8,125 bases of DNA from the NCBI GenBank assembly GCA_038874075.1, contig JAVZDD010000025.1, positions 1 through 8,125 of the forward strand. Direction: 5' to 3'. This document shows, piece after piece, positions 6,378 through 8,125 of the stretch. A program made the translations under genes and the position numbers. The notes below the pieces were generated by a model that searched no databases, was not told the DNA's origin, and saw nothing but the letters and a program-made list of their open reading frames with translations. The stretch's first letter is position 1, and each line of letters opens with the position of its first letter. The stretch comes from Jingweiarchaeum tengchongense. Its GTDB lineage: Archaea > Nanobdellota > Nanobdellia > Jingweiarchaeales > Jingweiarchaeaceae.

Positions 6378-7703
6378 TTACTTTATATAACCAGCTTCTT
6401 TCATGATATTTAATACATAGTCTTGTGATTGTTGAAGTGCTGTCTCAACTGATTGAGTACCTGCTAAAGCAGCAGCTATATACTGGCCAACTTGTGTTCC
6501 TATTGCCTCGAATTCAGGAATATCAACGTATTGAATGCCAATATATGGTACAGGGTTTACTGTTGGATGAAGTATGTCAGCATTATCTATTGATTCTTCA
6601 GTTATAAGAGCAAAAGCTGAAGCTACTTTCAAGTAATTAGGATTTTCATATGTTGAATAGCGTGTTCCAGGAGGGACAAGTAACCATCCGTATTTTTCAG
6701 CAACTAACTTTATATATTGCTTTGAAGTAGCCCATAATATAAAGGTTCTAGCAGCTTCTGATTTTTCAGAGGATGCTGGGATTGATGAAGGAATTGCTAA
6801 AGCCCACGACCATAACCATCCGGTATTCTTTTTCACATCTGAAGGAGCAAAAGCAAATCCAACATCACTTGCGACTGAGGAAGTTTTTGGATCTGATAAA
6901 TATCCTGCCGCAACAGTTGCATCATACCACATAGCTGCATGTCCACCTGCGAAGAATGTTTCACACTCTGTAAATCCCATTGAAGTTACACCAGGAGGGC
7001 CATATTTCCTATCTAAATTAACATAAAAATTAACAGCTTTTTCAAATGCTGGACTTGTCAATTGTGGTTGCCACTGCATATTAAACCACTCACCGCCAAA
7101 AGCATTTATAACAGTATCAATTGGGGCCATATTTTCTCCCCATCCTGGTTCTCCTCTCAGTACTATTCCATATACTCCATGAGAAGGATCATTTAGAATC
7201 TTTGCGAATGTTTCTATTTGATTCCATGTAGGATGTTCAGGCATTACTAAACCCGCTTTTGCAAATAGATCTTTTCTGTAGTAAATCATCGAAGATTCCC
7301 CATAAAATGGAAGAGCATACAAAGTTCCCTTGTAAGAAAGAGAATCCTTGATTGAAGAAATTAAGTCTCCCTCATCGTAAGTAGCCGGTAAACTTGTAAA
7401 CGGAACAAGCCATCCGTTTTTTGCCCAAAGTGGAACTTCATAATCACCTATTGTAACCACATTGTAAGCTCCCCCGTGCACTGCTATATCAGTAGTGACT
7501 TTTTGTCGCAATTCATTTTCTGGAAGAATCACCCAATTTAATTTTATGTTTGGATGTAATGCTTCGAAATAGGGAGAAAGTGCTTGCATAATAACCATGT
7601 CAGGGTTTGCCACTGTTGCTATTGTTATGGTTGTAACAGCAGCTATACTTGATATTCCGATTGCTACTAAAAGTACAAATACCATCAATAAAACCCACTT
7701 CAT
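6378..7703 (-). CDS. smoE: Periplasmic/extracellular polyol-binding protein, SmoE/MtlE-like
   Basis: Solute-binding protein of 441 residues for a sugar alcohol (sorbitol or mannitol type), delivering it to the two permeases encoded next. A signal peptide is clear: MKW, then a hydrophobic stretch to about residue 20, with a likely cleavage at Ala21-Ala22. There is no lipobox cysteine, so it is not an obvious lipoprotein. Conserved blocks of SmoE/MtlE occur along the whole chain: NWVILPEN.LRQKVTTDIA (56-74), TIGDYEVPLWAKNGWLVP (84-101), PFYGESSM (132-139), LRGEPGWGENMA (182-193), PPGTR (344-348) and HPTVNPVPYIGIQ (379-391). These are typical of this polyol-binding group and less so of maltose-binding proteins. 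AAGGAG nine bases upstream supports the ATG at 7703. The gene starts 48 bases after the fucose isomerase-like gene, suggesting one operon, and is followed by a strong stem-loop. The exact ligand cannot be told from sequence. Confidence 0.94.
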   Translation of the reverse strand: MKWVLLMVFVLLVAIGISSIAAVTTITIATVANPDMVIMQALSPYFEALHPNIKLNWVILPENELRQKVTTDIAVHGGAYNVVTIGDYEVPLWAKNGWLVPFTSLPATYDEGDLISSIKDSLSYKGTLYALPFYGESSMIYYRKDLFAKAGLVMPEHPTWNQIETFAKILNDPSHGVYGIVLRGEPGWGENMAPIDTVINAFGGEWFNMQWQPQLTSPAFEKAVNFYVNLDRKYGPPGVTSMGFTECETFFAGGHAAMWYDATVAAGYLSDPKTSSVASDVGFAFAPSDVKKNTGWLWSWALAIPSSIPASSEKSEAARTFILWATSKQYIKLVAEKYGWLLVPPGTRYSTYENPNYLKVASAFALITEESIDNADILHPTVNPVPYIGIQYVDIPEFEAIGTQVGQYIAAALAGTQSVETALQQSQDYVLNIMKEAGYIK

Positions 7704-7729
7704 ATCTTTGATCTCCTTTCTTAAAATTT

Positions 7730-7745
7730 TGGCTCTTATGAGCCA
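7730..7745 (-). other. Stem-loop between the isomerase and binding-protein genes
   Basis: TGGCTC-ATAA-GAGCCA forms a perfect 6-base stem with a 4-base loop on the minus strand, six bases after the isomerase stop and 26 bases before the binding-protein start. The following bases are AAAATTTTAAG, so termination is doubtful. It may be a processing or protective hairpin at the 5' end of the binding-protein message. It is also symmetrical enough to be a protein-binding site. Confidence 0.45.
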
Positions 7746-7751
7746 GATAGT

Positions 7752-8125
7752 TTATTTGTATACCTTGTATTCAATTCCCGCTATCTTACAAAAATCCACA
7801 AGTTCGTCGACCCAATCGCCGTAGACACCGTGTGTGTGATTTGAATCGTATGTCGATAAAAATTCGTCTGCGCTGACTTCCAATCTTGCGAAAGCATGAG
7901 GCCATTCGATTTGAGTTGCTTTTGCTTTTTCTTCGTTTTTCTTTTCTCCAAAATCCAAAAACTCTGCAGGTAATATTGCCATCCAGTACTTTCCGTTCTT
8001 TCGCGTTAACCTTGCAAGCGTTACGTGGCCCGGAGCTGCAATGTGTCTTACAGAAGCGCCTCCTGCAGGGAAATAAAACCCTTCAGGATATAATTCAACT
8101 TTTTTGAGATTTTCCTCGGGACTGA
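7752..8125 (-). CDS. L-fucose isomerase-like protein, C-terminal part (5' end outside window)
   Basis: The frame runs in from the window edge and ends in TAA at 7752, giving 123 visible residues. The segment FPAGGASVRHIAAPGHVTLARLTRKNGKY is typical of the C-terminal domain of the L-fucose isomerase family, and the tail SNHTHGVYGDWVDELVDFC resembles the end of thermophile FucI-like proteins. Family members convert an aldose to its ketose (L-fucose to L-fuculose, D-arabinose to D-ribulose) using Mn2+. Most of the metal-binding residues lie in the part not seen, apart from the C-terminal histidine in SNHTHG, which may belong to the active site. A frame starting at the internal ATG at 7982 is only the tail of this gene. 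It precedes the polyol-binding-protein gene by 48 bases on the same strand and so probably belongs to the transporter operon. The substrate is uncertain because many members of this family are not true fucose isomerases. Confidence 0.8.
   Translation of the reverse strand, partial: SPEENLKKVELYPEGFYFPAGGASVRHIAAPGHVTLARLTRKNGKYWMAILPAEFLDFGEKKNEEKAKATQIEWPHAFARLEVSADEFLSTYDSNHTHGVYGDWVDELVDFCKIAGIEYKVYK

Noticed and set aside
7886..8107. Plus-strand frame opposite the isomerase fragment
   Set aside because: The minus strand here encodes a clear FucI-type C-terminus, so this frame is a shadow of it.
1..8125. Search for CRISPR repeats, tRNA genes, tandem repeats or a defence-type gene pair
   Set aside because: No regularly spaced repeats, cloverleaf-like sequences or unfamiliar gene pairs were found; all intact genes belong to known sugar transport and metabolism families.

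Overview
The window is AT-rich bacterial DNA. All of its intact genes lie on the minus strand, so transcription runs from high to low coordinates. Purine-rich ribosome binding sites, short gene gaps, a sugar ABC transporter without a linked ATPase gene, and wording of the proteins typical of saccharolytic thermophiles suggest a member of the Thermotogota or a similar anaerobic thermophile. This placement is an inference and is not proven by any marker gene here.

Layout in the direction of transcription. (1) 8125-7752: C-terminal part of an L-fucose isomerase-like protein, cut by the window edge. (2) 7703-6378: secreted polyol-binding protein of the SmoE/MtlE type, with a small stem-loop in front of it and a strong stem-loop right behind its stop. 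(3) 6153-5236 and 5233-4406: the two membrane permeases (SmoF-like and SmoG-like), translationally coupled. (4) 4308-4008: a scar of an IS630-type transposase with most of its centre deleted. (5) 3815-3051, 3025-2054 and 1993-980: a compact set of three dehydrogenases: an SDR of the arabinitol/mannitol dehydrogenase type, a zinc-dependent dehydrogenase of unknown substrate, and a zinc-dependent sorbitol dehydrogenase. (6) 386-954 on the plus strand: a decayed DDE transposase. (7) 334-1: an L-fucose mutarotase (FucU) gene, cut by the window edge.

The genes fit a sugar-alcohol uptake and catabolism locus. The binding protein captures a hexitol or pentitol, the permeases import it unphosphorylated, and the dehydrogenases oxidise it to ketoses. 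The fucose-type isomerase and mutarotase on either side add aldose/ketose and anomer interconversion. Because FucI enzymes also interconvert D-arabinose and D-ribulose, and the SDR resembles D-arabinitol dehydrogenases, a D-arabinitol/D-arabinose route meeting at D-ribulose is one testable reading. No sugar kinase, transporter ATPase or regulator gene is in the window.

Two transposase remnants sit exactly at the two edges of the dehydrogenase cassette, so the locus has been assembled or interrupted by insertion sequences that are now dead. I see no RNA genes, CRISPR arrays or convincing novel defence-type system.
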